Shown piece after piece: positions 11,950 through 24,604 of a DNA stretch of 64,000 nucleotides. This DNA is from Humulus lupulus (lineage: Eukaryota; Streptophyta; Magnoliopsida; Rosales; Cannabaceae). Where the stretch lies: assembly GCF_963169125.1 (NCBI RefSeq), contig NC_084794.1, positions 157,986,858-158,050,857 of the forward strand, in the 5' to 3' direction. Within the stretch, counting starts at the first letter, position 1. Every line of letters begins with the position of its first letter. The notes under the pieces were generated by a model that was not told the origin of the DNA, searched no databases, and saw only the letters and a list, made by a program, of their open reading frames with translations. Made by a program: the position numbers and the translations under genes.

Positions 11950-14329
11950 TGTAACGACCCAAATTTACTAATAAGGCTTAAGCGCCTTGATTAGTGTGCT
12001 GGGAGGGCATAATTGGAATATATGTGATTTAATTATTTAAAGTATGTTATATGACTATTGGAATATCTGAGATTTCATGACTATGTGTATTAGTATGCAT
12101 GTAGGCCCTGATTAGGTTAGAAAGGGCATAATTGTAAATTTGGCCTGTTGAGGGCATAACTGTATATATATGTGATAATTTTTTAGACCACATTATTATG
12201 TGGATATATTTGTGATCTGTGATTCGAGACGATCCTAGTGAGCAGGTTAGCGAAAAAGTCACGGCAGGAATTTATACCCATGTCGGAGCAAGCCTAGGGG
12301 TATAAATGGGAATTTAGAGAATATATAGGGGTTAATTTTGACATTGAGGAATATAATTGGTGATTAATTAGGTATCAGGAAGTAAGCAGAAAATATTAGA
12401 GACACTCGAGGAATTAGCGAGAATTGGGTGAAATGACCAAAATGCCCCTAGGTGGATTAAAGGATTTAGAATTAAAGGGGAGGGTATTGTGGTCATTTGG
12501 CATATAAGGATAGGCATAACTGAGGCTTTATGTTTAGTGGAGTTTGTAGAATGAAATAGAACTCTGAATGAAAGAAAAGAAAAGAAAGGAAAAGAAGGGA
12601 AAGAAGAGCAGGGTATTTTCCAAGGTCGGTTTAGGCATATCTCCATCAATTCTTGAGGTATTTTGGAGCAGAAACCCAGGTGAAACCAAAGTAAGCGTGA
12701 GGCAAGAGTTCTTGGTCTGGCTTGAAGAATTAGCAAGGGTTTAACAAGAACAAACCATTCAGTTGAGGGAAGACTTTGAAGTTTCTTTAGATTTTGGTTT
12801 TGGTTTTGAACTAAGGTGTCTAAGCTGAATTTGATGGGAATTCTAGGGAATTCAAGCCAAGGGTTTGAGGAGGAGTAAGTCAAGGAGGTGTAGAGGCAAA
12901 CCTAAGGTCGAATCCCCATTGAAGGTATGAAATTCTAAGGTTTTGACTGTTGTGCTGAAGCATCTGAGTTTAAGGTTCAACCATGGTGAATTTTGAGATT
13001 AGGGGTGCATGTGATTGGTTTTTGTGTATTTGGGGTGCTTGGGATGAGTGGAGTGTGTTGATAAGCTTGTTTTTTAAGTTTGGTTGAAGATTGGAAAAGT
13101 TTTGGTAAGGGTTGGCTCGGGGAAATTGCAGGAAGGAAAAATGCAGGGGTGTAGGTTCTGTGTCTAGCGCTAGCCTTTGGGTGCTGTAGCGCCATGCTTG
13201 GTTGTCTGGGGGATTTTGGTTCTACTTGTAGCGCTGAAGCGCCCTCCAAAGAGCGTTGTAGCGCTACCCTGCTTCCAGAAGAGGGTTTTTGAGTTATTTT
13301 CAAGGGTTTTTACCTGGGGGTTCGGGGTTCGATTCCACCACCCCATTTGGTGGAATTGAGGATTCCCGAGGGCTCAGGATTGGTCTCGCGGTTAGGTTTT
13401 GGACTTGAGGTTTGGTGATGACTTTGACCTATGGTTGTGACTAGGTGTGCGCTAGGGCTCAAAGGGGATCGTGCTCAAGGATCAAAGTGAACAAAGCTAG
13501 CTAATTTAAAGGTAAGAAAACTGCACCCGGTTATATGTTTGTGATGGGACTAAGTGCTCCCGATATCCGTATAATGTCATAGATGGAATTATTCCATGGG
13601 ACATGTGATAAACAGCCTAAGGGTGCCGTATACAATATTTGCGCACAGGGCGCGGCTTGGCCACTGGTAGCCAAGGACAACTTTATATTCACTGAGCTCG
13701 GTTTAAGCAGGCCGGAGTCAGTGGGATAAAACAGAGGGTGCGACCTAAGGGCGCTAACTCTAGTTATCATTTGTAAATTAGTGATTGATATGAGTTGATA
13801 TGTTTAGTATGTTGAATACTTTTTTATCAGGAATGCTTATATGATTGAGAACGTGCCTATGTGATATGAGATATTGGATTGTCTGTTGATTGCTTATGCT
13901 CTGGTTATTGTGCTTTCTTGCTGGGCCTTGGCTCACAGGTGCTACGTGGTGCAGGTAAAGGCAAAGGCAAGTTGGACCAACCCTGAGGTGGAGGGCTGCG
14001 GGGCAGAATGTACATAGTCAGCTATTCGGTCGCCATGGCCGAGGAGTGGATCAGAACAGGGATTACTTAACTGTCTATTTTGCCTTAGTATGGCTAATAC
14101 TGTAATTAAACTTGAATCTTTTGTAAATGGTTTTAATTCTATCGATTTTGGGATCCCGTGTAAACAGAGAATGTTTATTTATAAGAAATGCTTCTTTTAA
14201 GACAAAAATCTTTTAACCCTAGTTCCACAATAGTTTCAATAACACGTTTTCAACTTAACGATTTGATTAGCAAGTCTAGCACTTTTATAAACACACAGTG
14301 TAACGGTCTTGGCTATCCAGGTCGTTACA
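11950..14329 (+). mobile_element. Solo LTR, Tekay-like (S1), inside C's 5' LTR
   Basis: This 2380-bp LTR begins TGTAACGACC, ends GGTCGTTACA and has the TSD CTGAG at 11945-11949 and 14330-14334. It is a diverged relative of element C's LTR in the same orientation. A GC-rich block at about 13160-13270 carries repeated AGCGCT palindromes. No internal region remains, as expected after LTR-LTR recombination. Confidence 0.9.
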
Positions 14330-17300
14330 CTGAGCCTTGGGATTGACTTAATTACCTAAGGATAGACTAAGTAAAACACAGAACACAGTGGACACATTAA
14401 GAACCGACCTTCCCTCCTCTTCTCTTTCTCTCTCAAAGAAAACCACAAGAAAATTAAGAAAAACTTGGCTGGGATTCAGGGAATTGGAGCTGTGATTTAG
14501 GAGATTAACTCAAGGATTATCTGATGATTCAATCAAGAATTAAGGTAAGCCATAAGTTTTATGCATGGTGGTTAAATTCTGTGTTTATGGATGAGTTTTG
14601 AGGTGTTTATGGGTTTTGACATTGAAGGACTGAATTGAAGCTTGAAACTTGGGAGTTAGATCAAAAATCTTTTAGAAAGTTGGTTCATCAGAGAAGGTTT
14701 GCTTGAATTTATGATTTAATGACTGAATCTTAGTGTTTTCTTGACTCGTTTTGATGTTTTTAAGCTTTTCAGTTTCAGATATTGAAGTGGGATTTTGGTA
14801 GGTTTTGTTGCTGGAATTGTGTTAGAAGTTTTATGATAATTGAGTTGTGGAATTGGGATAGTTTTGGATGGTTTTGAGTGAGGTTTGAGAGCCAAAAATT
14901 GTGGTTTTTCTGGGTTTGAAGGGGTCAGGCCGCGGCATAATTCTTGAAGCGACGCAGCCCTCTGAGGCTAATGAGTGCTGAAGATGGAGGGCGGGTCACG
15001 GCATGGGGCTTGTAGGGACGCAACTCATGTCTTGTTCTGGTCAAGGATGAGCCTCTATTTAGGGCCATGTCGCGGCATAGGAAGCTTGAGCCGTGGCCCT
15101 TAAGGAAATTTGGGTTTTTGGGATTTTAAGCATGGGAATTTAACCTAGGGTGCTCAGGATCGAATCTACTACCGTGTTTGGTGGAATTCGATGTTCCGGA
15201 GACTAGAACCTTATCTAGAAGTCCTTTCACAATTATTAATGGTATTCCTTATCTTGGTTGTGACTAGGTATAAGCTAGGGGCTCGGGAAACGGGTCGTGC
15301 TCAAGAGGCATCTCACGTAACCACTACACTTGGAAACTAAAGGTAAGAAAACTGCACGACTAAGGGTTCCCTGTTTTGTATGCATTATAAAGGATGGTAT
15401 TATGCCATGTAAATAATAAACAAACGGCCTAAGAGTGCCAGAGTTTACATTGGCGCACAGGGCGCGGCTCAGCCACTGGTAGCTGAGGACAGCTTATTAT
15501 GCACTGAGCTCGGTTTAAGCGAACCAGAGTCAGTGAGGTAAACATAGGGTGCGACCTAAGGGTGTCGACCTTGATTATCATGTGATTTGATTGTTATTAT
15601 TGATTGGTGGACTTGTCATGATGAATAGCTAAGTGTTGGTTTGTTGATTCTTTGCTTATGTCTATGGGCTATGTAATTAGTGTGATATGCTAAGTGTGTG
15701 AACATGCTTTAAGGATTATTTAGTTGATATCATTGTTTGTACTATAATGCTATGTTTTCTTGCTGGGCCTTGGCTCACAGGTGCTGCATGGTGCAGGTAA
15801 AGGCAAGGGCAAGCTTGATCAGCCCTAATTCAGAGAGCTCTGAGAGCAGAATGTACATGATCAGCTGCTCAACCGCCACGGTTGAGGAGGAGATAAGAAC
15901 AAGAGAACCATATGTTGGAAAAACTTATACAGGATCTTTATTTATTTTCATGTATATCTAATTTTAAACAAATTAATACAAGATAGCCTAAAACATGTTT
16001 CTAAAATTGAATTCAAAGAGAAACAAATAATATAATACTTACAGTATACGCAGCGGAATTAAGAGTCCTTCCTTCAGTTTCTCTAACTCTTGTATCCTTT
16101 ATGTCGCAGAGTATTATCAAGAAACTGAACCGATCTTCTATTTTCTTCACGATCTTCCAATGTATCCTTAGAACCACCTAGACTAGTGTGGGCAATTCTC
16201 AACACATGAGATAGATATAGAGAGAAGAAGAGAAAATAACAAAGAGGCTTAGAAAAGGACTTGTGTTTAGAGAGAATCTAAAACTATCAGAAAATCTGAC
16301 GTGTGACTTATCTGTCGTCTCTGAAATCTTCTCTCTGAGCACTCCTTTTATAGACTCAATTAGGCCATTTAATTTAATTAAAAAATCAATAAAATAACAG
16401 TCATTTTGTAGCCCTAGGTCGAAATTATCATGGGTTATAGGCCGTGAAATCAAGGCCTGTATTATTTTCTATTGATTTAATTAATTAAATAATTATTTAA
16501 ATCCTTTATCAAAATAATTATTTATAATTTGAACCTTGATTTAAATTTATTTATTAATTTAGATACCAATTTATCTTAATTAATAAATCTGCCATAATTT
16601 CTCTTTTCTTCTCAAAATTACACAACTCTGTGAAACTATCCAAAATTGACCTGGTCAACTTTGATAATTCTAATTGATAATTAAATCAATTAATTGAGAC
16701 TATCTAGATGATTTTATCCAAGGTACAATGGGGACCATGGGCCTATGAAATCAAGCTCCAATAAGTTATCATAAATCTAACAAATAAATTTACTAACTTA
16801 TTAATTCCTCGTGACTCCACTATAGACTTGGAATTGCACTCTTGAATTCATAGAACGCTCTATAAAAAATATAGATACGCTATTAACTATCCATTGTTAC
16901 AACCATAATTTTCACTCAATCTTCTATAGACGGTCTACAATGAGATAGGACTAAAATACCGTTTTACCCCTCATTGTATTTTATCCTTAAAACACTTAGT
17001 TCCTTGTAAATGATATTTCAGTAAACTAATTTAATTACTGAAATGAGATCTCTATCATTTATCACCTTGAACCAAACTAAAAGGAAACCATCGTTTCACT
17101 TCTTCATCAGAAGTTATAGATGTTCATATCTATGATTAACACTCCCGCTCAATTATACTACCAAGTTCCCAAGATGTAAGTATGGGCTAGTCCGTAGGGT
17201 AAGCTGGTAACGAACAAGTCAAAGAACTCAAATAATACAATCAGTTAGAATACTAACCACTCAGAATTGAGATTGAATTGACCTATGGTCAACTATATGA

Positions 17301-17600
17301 TATGACTAGAATAGATAATAACGGTATGTTTACTTATCTTATCAACTGTCAATATCGGTCCTGTCCGATGTAACAAATACATCTGATCTTATCTACTTTG
17401 CTAATGTTCTGGAAAGAACATAACACTGTAATGTGTAAGTAGATCATATCGTAGATTGGCAAGTCAGTGTAAATCCGGTGCACTGACTAATCTTAGGACT
17501 AACTTATTTTTGAACATATAATCATATTTATATTCCACTGTGATTACGTCACTATAAATAAGATTAGCTATATGCTCGGGATTTAATAGAAGTTTATATT

Positions 17601-18488
17601 TGTTTACCGAGTTTTTCGGAAACGAATAACTAACAGAATAATAAAAAGATAAGAACTGTAGAAATACTGAAATGTAACTAAACAAACAGTGTTTTTACGT
17701 GGTTCAGGCGTTAACAAGCCCTAGTCCACGAGTCGATGTTATTATACTTGGAAAAGATTACAGTAAGATGGCTGGTGCATAAGAACTTCACACGCTCACA
17801 ATGTTTCTCTCGGGTTCTCTTGAAGAAGATGAAGCTAGAGAGATTTTAGTAGAGTTTTTTGCTATATCATTTGTTCGTCCCTCCTCTTGTAAAATGAAGG
17901 GGTCTTTATAGCTAGGGTTTTGGATTAGGGTTTTTCTCTACGTACATGAGTTTTAATTACACCAGCCATAAATAGGGATACAATTACTATAGTAGCATGG
18001 CTACAAGACTCTATGTGGGTATATTTACGTGAAAGTATGGGGAACACACAAAGTCAGCCGTCTTTTCCAAGTTGTCAGCGGAACAGTAGGCGAAAAGGTA
18101 CCCTTAGGCGTGCTGGGATGTGTGCGGCTTTGACCTGACGGGCGTGTCAGGCGGGATCCTGTGTCAGGCGGATATCATTCCAAATATGCCTCCTCCAGGA
18201 CTCGACCGTTTGGCTTTGTTCCGTGCGAGGCACGGAACTGCTTCCGCGGAGACCACTCGAAGAGCTTCTCCTGGAAGGAGCTTCCCCGATGGATACTCCT
18301 TCGGGAGCTCCGGGAGAGTTGACGAGTTTCCGTATGGTGTTTGCTTGGAAGAGTAATCCGGACACCAAGCGGGAGAGGTGAAGCCTTTCTGTATATCCGC
18401 GAGCTCTGGTCACCTATCGTGAAGGACATCGATAATTCTGTTTCCCCGAGGCCATCAATCTAAACGCTATCCGGAAATCTGGATAACA
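17601..18488 (-). repeat. 3' LTR of element B
   Basis: This 888-bp LTR begins TGTTTACCGAG and ends GGATAACA on the plus strand. The short ORFs within it recur identically in the other LTR and are not genes. On the minus strand a TATA-like GCTATAAAGACC lies at about 17905-17916. Confidence 0.95.
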
Positions 18489-18501
18489 TTTACCCCCCAA
18501 G
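18489..18501 (-). other. Terminal polypurine tract of element B
   Basis: On the minus strand this reads CTTGGGGGGTAAA, immediately before the 3' LTR. It primes plus-strand DNA synthesis in LTR elements. Its 11-base core recurs exactly at 24594-24604. Confidence 0.85.
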
Positions 18502-18942
18502 GTCACGGAGCTTTGAGGGATCCGGGAGCTTGTACAATCGGTTTCTTAGATTAGGCGAGGGGGCACCTTCTGTGTTCCTGGAAGGGTTCCTTTTTCCCGC
18601 CTGAGTGTTAGTATGGAAAAGAAAGAGAATTTCTTCTGTTTGAGATCAAGTACTCAAGTGCGGCAAGGACCACGTGTCATTCTGGGAATGGTTCTGCGAC
18701 CAAGACGTGTGCGTGAGGCGACTGGTTGAGTATGCGTGCGTCAGTCATCTAACTAATGATTTGACGGTTTTTAATGGTACTCCGGGCCCGAGGTGGTGTA
18801 ATGATGGGAAATAAATACTTTATTCCCATCCGAGGAGTCATAAATAGGATCGTCGCTTCCTCTCCAGCCGTTGGATCTGATGCACACGGAATGGGAAGAT
18901 CGGGACCGTCCACTTGAGGAATTCGAAACGGCCTCTTCCCTG

Positions 18943-18952
18943 CTATAAAAAC
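18943..18952 (+). promoter_or_regulatory. TATA box of the B antisense gene
   Basis: CTATAAAAAC lies 135 bp upstream of the first splice donor (TTTTG|GTAAGT at 19079). This gives the antisense gene its own Pol II-type promoter next to, but outside, the LTR. Confidence 0.6.
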
Positions 18953-19232
18953 GAGGGAAAGGACCTTTCTTCCTCTTTACGCTTTTAGATTCTCCATCCT
19001 TAGGATTTTTCAGATTTCCAAACCTTCGAACTCTCAGGCTTCCCAGCTTACGTTCCCCCGAACTTGCCATTTCTTTTGGTAAGTATCTGGAAACTTTTCT
19101 TTTTGATTTGGCAGTGGGTTTACTCCCGAAGTTCCTGGTTTGAATCGCCGTTCGTCTTTGCAGCTTTTACTTCTCGCGATCGTGCTGTGCAGTGATCCAG
19201 TTACTCCCTCAACCTCCAACTACCCGAACATC

Positions 19233-22200
19233 AGTAAGTATTTCTACTTTGCTCTTTCCTCCCAAACCTTAGGTTGTTGGTAGTTGTTAGAGTAGAGGTT
19301 TCTGCCATTATTGCTTATGTGCATTTGTGAATAGGGCTTTGGTAGGCATGTGATTGATTGTGAGTCGATAAGTAGCCTTTTCTGCATGTTTTGGCGATTT
19401 GCGTTTGGAAAGTCGTCCCGTGTTTTGCTGTTTTAGGGCATAAGCATGAACGCCTTTAGGGTGTCTTTCTCTGGAAAAACACTTCTTTTGGTGGGCTTAG
19501 GCTCGGGGTCTGAGTCTGGTTCCTTGCTGTCCTTCGGGTGGCATGGTGCCAACCCCTCGGTAAGCTCGGTGGGAGCCTCTCCAAGCAGTTTTCGAGGAGG
19601 GTCTCCCCGACGCCTTTGATACCACTAGGGTATGACAAGGGTGCTGACTGCTTAGAGTGTTTTCTTCTTTCTTTTCTTTTGTCCAGTGACGAACATCTCG
19701 AAGGAACAACTCCTTGCTGCGGGGGAGGCTGATTCTGCCCAAGAGAAAGGCTCTCCTGTCGCGGGTGGAAAGGGGAAAGGAAAAGCGAAAGCGGTCGCGG
19801 CTAGCCCACCAACCTCCAATAGTTCCATCTGGGAGATGGACCAAAAACCGAACCTTTTCAGGAATTATGGCATGCTAGAGCTGTATTCCTCTGAGGCAGG
19901 CCTGAAGAACATCCCAGGTCTGATGTGGCACCGTCTGTCGGTGCTGGGCGAGTCAGCTAGCCAGAGCCACGAAGGCTTTGGTGCCTGGAGTTGGGCACAC
20001 ATAGTGTGCGGAGCGCACTTGCCCCTAAGGAGTTACTTCGCCAATTTCTGTGTGAAGGCGGGGATTGCCCCCTTCCAGTTAATTCCTCCCAGTTACAAGC
20101 TCTTAGCGGGGTGGTTCATCTTTTGCAAGTCCCGGAGGCTGGAAGCTCCTACCCCGGAGGAGGTGCTGTACTTTTATGGGTTGAAGTCTCAGCCTATGAG
20201 GGGTCATTCAGACAAGGTGGGGTTTTATAGGCTAGAAAGGCACCCGGATGTGATGTGCCCCACTTGTCATACCGCGAGGGTTCCAGACCTCCGGGAATAC
20301 TGGTTCCTGACGACTGGCTTCCCGCTGAAGAGGGTGCCAGCTCTATCTTTGGATTTCAAAATCCCTGGTAAGTGTTTCCTCTTTTCCTTTTCAACTTTGT
20401 TTCTTTGTGTTTGATTTGCCTTTTGGGAGGATCTCTAACGCTTGTATTTGATTTTTGCAGAAGTCGTTCCGCGGACACCTCGCTGCGCGGAGATGATAAG
20501 GAGGTCCAAGTTCTACGAAGGGCTTTCCGAGGAAGAGTTGAGAGTGGAGGGACTTGTGACCTCCGAATCGTTGAGGGAGTATGGGTTACTCGCCTCCTTC
20601 CAGAATATTGAGCCAGTAAGTGGTAGGGGGCAGACTCAGGTGTCGGCTGACATCCGGGAGCAGATTGCCCTGGAGCTGTCTAAGGTGATCACCCAAGCCG
20701 CTCGGGACGAAAATACTCTATCTCCTAGTTGGGAGGAGAGGTTCCCCGACCCCCAGCCGGAGGGAGAGGAGATCGAGGCTCGCCACGCCGCGGCTTACCC
20801 TAACGAAGGGGCTCCGGGGGCTAGTTCCTCCGGGAGAGGTAAGACTAGTTTTCGATTGATCCACACCCCCAGCCTGTCTGAAGTTTCCCAAACCTCTCAG
20901 ATGGGGTTTGATCCTCGTTTCCTTAGGCTAGATCCGCGTAGGATACCTTTCGACAGGTACTGTGATAGGGTAGATGAGCTCCTCTGGTGTCTGAGTGATG
21001 GTAGTCTGCCAGAAGGTGTCATCATGGTTGACCCTTCTTCTCTCAGCATGTTCTTCCCGGACTTCAAGGAGTACGGGAGCTTCCTGGAGCAGGAAGCGAT
21101 GTTTTGTTTTGCTCGGGGAAGGCCATCCACGTTTCTCGTGCATGGTCGTCCCTTTCAAACTTTTCTTTTTCTTGTTTCTTGTTCCCTGCTGGCGGGCTTG
21201 CTTGTACTTTTGTGTTGCTGATTGTCTTGTCTTCCGCTTATCTTCTTTCTCATTTCTTGTTGGTTCGCTAACCTTGCTTTGTACGTTTCTTGCAGAGTAT
21301 CCCGAAGCCAAGATGTTGGGGAGGGTTACTTTGCTTATTAAGAAGGCTGCCACCAGCCAGGACCCGCCCACGGGGAAAGGACGGAAGCCCAAGGCTGGTA
21401 GGGGAGGTAAGGCTGCCTCCCCCAAGAAGACAAGTGGCGAGGCGCAAGCGTCCCCGAGGGTAGAGAAGTCCCCTGCTGAAGGGCCTTCCGAGACTATGAT
21501 GGTCTCGAGTAGCAGTAGCGACGGGGAAGGGCTTGTGTTCCCCGTGAGGACAACTGGGGTGAGCAAGCGTCCCGGAGGAGATGCTGAGGGTGCTAAGAAC
21601 AAACGCCTTAGACACTCTTCTCCCGGTCGAAGGCAACAACAACAGCAACGACAGCAATCACAACTACAACAACAGCAGCAACAGGAACAAGAGAGACAAT
21701 CACCAACGCCGCAGCAGCAGCAACAGCAACATCCAAACCAGCAGCAGCAACAAGGGCAATTACTTCTGCTACCGCAGCAGCAAAAGCAACAGACCGGGGC
21801 CTTAATATCCCGGCTGCCTCCTCCTCCAGTCCAAAGGGGGTCCACCCTTCCGGGGTCTCCGTCTTCTCAGACAACCAATCTTCCCCTGCCTGGCCTGAAG
21901 TTCCACTTTCCGCGGAAGCCGACCAGTTTTCCCGCTGCCCTCCTGGAGGGTGTAAGACGGGCCGATAGTTTTTTGAAGAGGCGGCTAGAGGCGGAGAAGG
22001 CCGTTACTCAGGGAAGGGCAGATAACTTGTCTGCCGTGAAGAGGGCTGAGCTGGCCGAGGGGGTGAGATCTCCTCACCCGGCCGGAGCGGTTCTGGATGG
22101 TCCAGCCTTGGAGAAGAGGCTGGTGCCTAGGCTTGGACGTGCATTGGCGCCGTTCGGAGCTGAGATGATGGAGGACATGGCCTTGAGCTTATGCGAGCTC

Positions 22201-23385
22201 AATTCTGAGAAATGGGCCATCAGTAGCAGCAAGGATCCGCTGTTGCTGACACACGCTGTGAAGCAGCAACTGTCCGGGGTAAGCCGTCGGTTGTTATTTT
22301 TTTTTTTGGGATCACCTCTCTTTTGGTCCGGCTTTAGCTCATTCGGTTGTCTTTCCTTGCAGGCCTCTATGATCGCGGAACGCTCGTTCCGGGAGGTTGG
22401 TGCAGCTCTGGTTCAGCTGGAGGAGAGCCAGCTGGCTCGCCAGGCCTTGGAGGCGGAGAAACAGAAGCTGACCCAACAGGCCTTGGGGGCTTCGGAGAAG
22501 ATTGATCAGGCCCGGCGCACGGCTGAAGAAGAGGCGGAGAAGAAATATCTTGCCAAATATCAAGAGTACCGGGCCAAGGCAGAGAATGAGTTTAGACAGC
22601 GGTCGGATGGGATTAAGACCGAAAACTCCAAGCTCCGGGAAGAGCTGTCCCAAGCCAAGGTGGAGAAAGATACCCTGGAAGCCCGCTTGCAATCAAAGAA
22701 CGATCTCCTCCTTAAGCGGCAAGAGGAATATTCCACTCTTCAGAGTAAGCTGCACGACGAGGAGCAACTCCATAAGAGGAGCAGGGATCTCGTGTCTATG
22801 CTTCAGTTGGGGCTCGCCGAGAAGGATAAAGAGATCGGGGCTTTGCAATTCACTGCCAGGGGGCATGTGACCGAGAAGCAATCCGTGCTGAACCAAAATA
22901 GGGAGCAGCGCAAGGCGATAGATTCTCTTAAGGGGGAGCGGGATGCCTCCAAGGCCGAAATGGAAAAATTGAGGGCCCAACTAACTGCCGCGGAAGCACA
23001 GCTGGCAACCTCCGAGGCGGAGCGGTTGAAGGAGAAGGAGGATGCTGAGGTGATACTGAACAGGACTATTAATATATCGCATGTGGTCCTCATGCATCAA
23101 CTCTGGAAAGTGAACCCGGAGGTGTTAGGCTATCTGGGAGATGATGCCGAAGCCATGAGGGAGAAGCTACTCGTGTGGGATCAGGGCCCAGAGGCGTATG
23201 TCCAAACTTATAACATTGACGATCGTGCTGAAGCTCCTGAGGCGGGATATCCCGGAGAGGCGGGGACTTCTGAACCTTCTCATGACCAAATTCCTCCTTC
23301 CAATGAGCCGACTCCGCCAGCCTCAGCTGAAACAGATGCCCCCGAAGCTGCGGTCGTGGACGCTGTAGTTACCCCCAATGTTTGA
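19233..23385 (+). CDS. Element B antisense gene: Transposase_28-like, Gln-rich, coiled coil
   Basis: I place leader exons at about 18975-19078 and 19164-19233, and coding exons at 19687-20367, 20461-21144, 21296-22278 and 22363-23385. All introns have GT-AG ends and all joints keep the frame. The start codon forms across the second intron: A at 19233 joins TG at 19687-19688. The product is about 1123 residues with no internal stop. Residues about 85-230 resemble the 'putative gypsy type transposon' (Transposase_28) family (FGAWSWAHIVCGAHLPL, APFQLIPPSYKLLAGWFIF). A glutamine-rich stretch covers about 567-625, and a long heptad-rich coiled coil covers about 790-1010. The gene is tail-to-tail with gag-pol. 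Its molecular role is unknown, and nothing shows transposase catalysis. Confidence 0.8.
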
Positions 23386-23810
23386 AGGGGTTTTATCTTT
23401 ACTTATTTTTCATTTTGAGTTTTTCATTGCGGACATTTTTACCATAATCATAGCATTCTCCTTTCTTTTCTGCCGAGTTCTTTATTTATCCTTGCGCTTA
23501 GGGTAGACATTTATACGGTAGAAACTGTTGTAGGGGCGTATGGGGTTTTGGTTCCAACGGCCAAAACCTATGCACCTCCCACTTGAAGCTTTAACGGATG
23601 ATGTCTTGTTCCCATGTAGTTTCTAGGTTACGAAGGTTTCCTGGTTCCAACGGCCAGGCTCCTTTCACCGCACTTTATCTTTCCTGAGGCAAATAGTCAA
23701 TCCAGGGACTTGTAGTTATACTGTTCGCTGGGATTGCTAAGGTGAGTCGTTCCATTGTTTGGAACGGGAGTTCTTTTGGTGAGCGTCGCTAGACTTAAGG
23801 TTAGATCTTT

Positions 23811-24303
23811 GCGAAGCAAAACTAACTGTTGTTGCGAACCTCATTGTGGCTGACTTCAGGGACCTGGCATGGAGCCCTGCGAGGCAAGGCTTATTGCTGT
23901 TGGGGAAATCGCCACGCCCACCAGGTGTGATCCTGGAGCAGGGGCTTTGCGAAGCAAAGCCGGCTGTGAGTGGGGGGATCAAGTATGTCTGCTTCTGGAG
24001 CTGAAACTTGCAATGGCCATGGAGCTTGCCATGCATTATTTTGTGAGATCCGGAGTTGGAGCCTGCGAAGCAAGGCTTACAACCGTCGCGGATCTTGCCA
24101 TCTTTCGCCTCGCTGGACCCGGAGCTGGAGCTTGCGAAGCAACGCTCTACAGCGCTCGCGGATCTTGCCATCTTTCGCCTTGCGGGATCCGGAGCTGGAG
24201 CTTGCGAAGCAAAGCTCTACAGCGCTCGCGGATCTTGCCATCTTTCGCCTTGCGGGACCCGGAGCTGGAGCTTGCGAAGCAAAGCTCTACAGCGATCGCG
24301 GAG
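23811..24303 (+). repeat. 70-bp minisatellite in element B 3' region
   Basis: The repeat core GCGAAGCAA starts at about 24065, 24134, 24204 and 24274, a period of 69-70 bp, with about 3.5 good copies between 24050 and 24303. Degenerate copies at 23811, 23879 and 23949 show the array once reached further left. Tandem repeats in this position are known for Tat-lineage elements and can seed satellites. Confidence 0.85.
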
Positions 24304-24593
24304 AATTCTGCAAAGGACTTGTCAGGGAGTTGGGGGTGTTTTGGCGTAGCTCTATGAACGTGCCTCGACCCCCAGTCCCGTCCATCGCTGGGCTACACAG
24401 GAGATAATACTTATGATACATAATGGCAGGCATTTCCATGGCAATTTTCACATAAGCACATATGACACGTAATGCAAGCATGTTCATGGCAACAAATAAA
24501 CCTAAGCTCAACAATTTAAACATTTCAAACAATTTAAAAATTTCAAACACAATGCTAGCACATAAGTGCGTATGGTTATGCCTTAGCCATGTA

Positions 24594-24604
24594 TACCCCC
24601 CAAG
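24594..24604 (-). other. Internal polypurine-tract-like site of element B
   Basis: The plus strand reads TACCCCCCAAG, identical to 18491-18501 next to the 3' LTR. It lies about 215 bp beyond the pol stop codon in pol sense. A function as a second plus-strand primer is inferred only. Confidence 0.6.

Noticed and set aside
12368..13303. Minus-strand ORFs of 108-171 codons
   Set aside because: They lie in solo LTR S1. There is no homology I recognise and no similar ORF in related LTRs.
18120..18429. ORFs of 78-88 codons on both strands, repeated at 31640-31949
   Set aside because: They lie in the LTRs of element B and recur because the LTRs are copies. They overlap each other on opposite strands and have no family resemblance.
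20928..21845. Cys-rich minus-strand ORF of 305 codons
   Set aside because: It is the antisense shadow of CAG/CAA repeats encoding the Gln-rich part of B's antisense gene.
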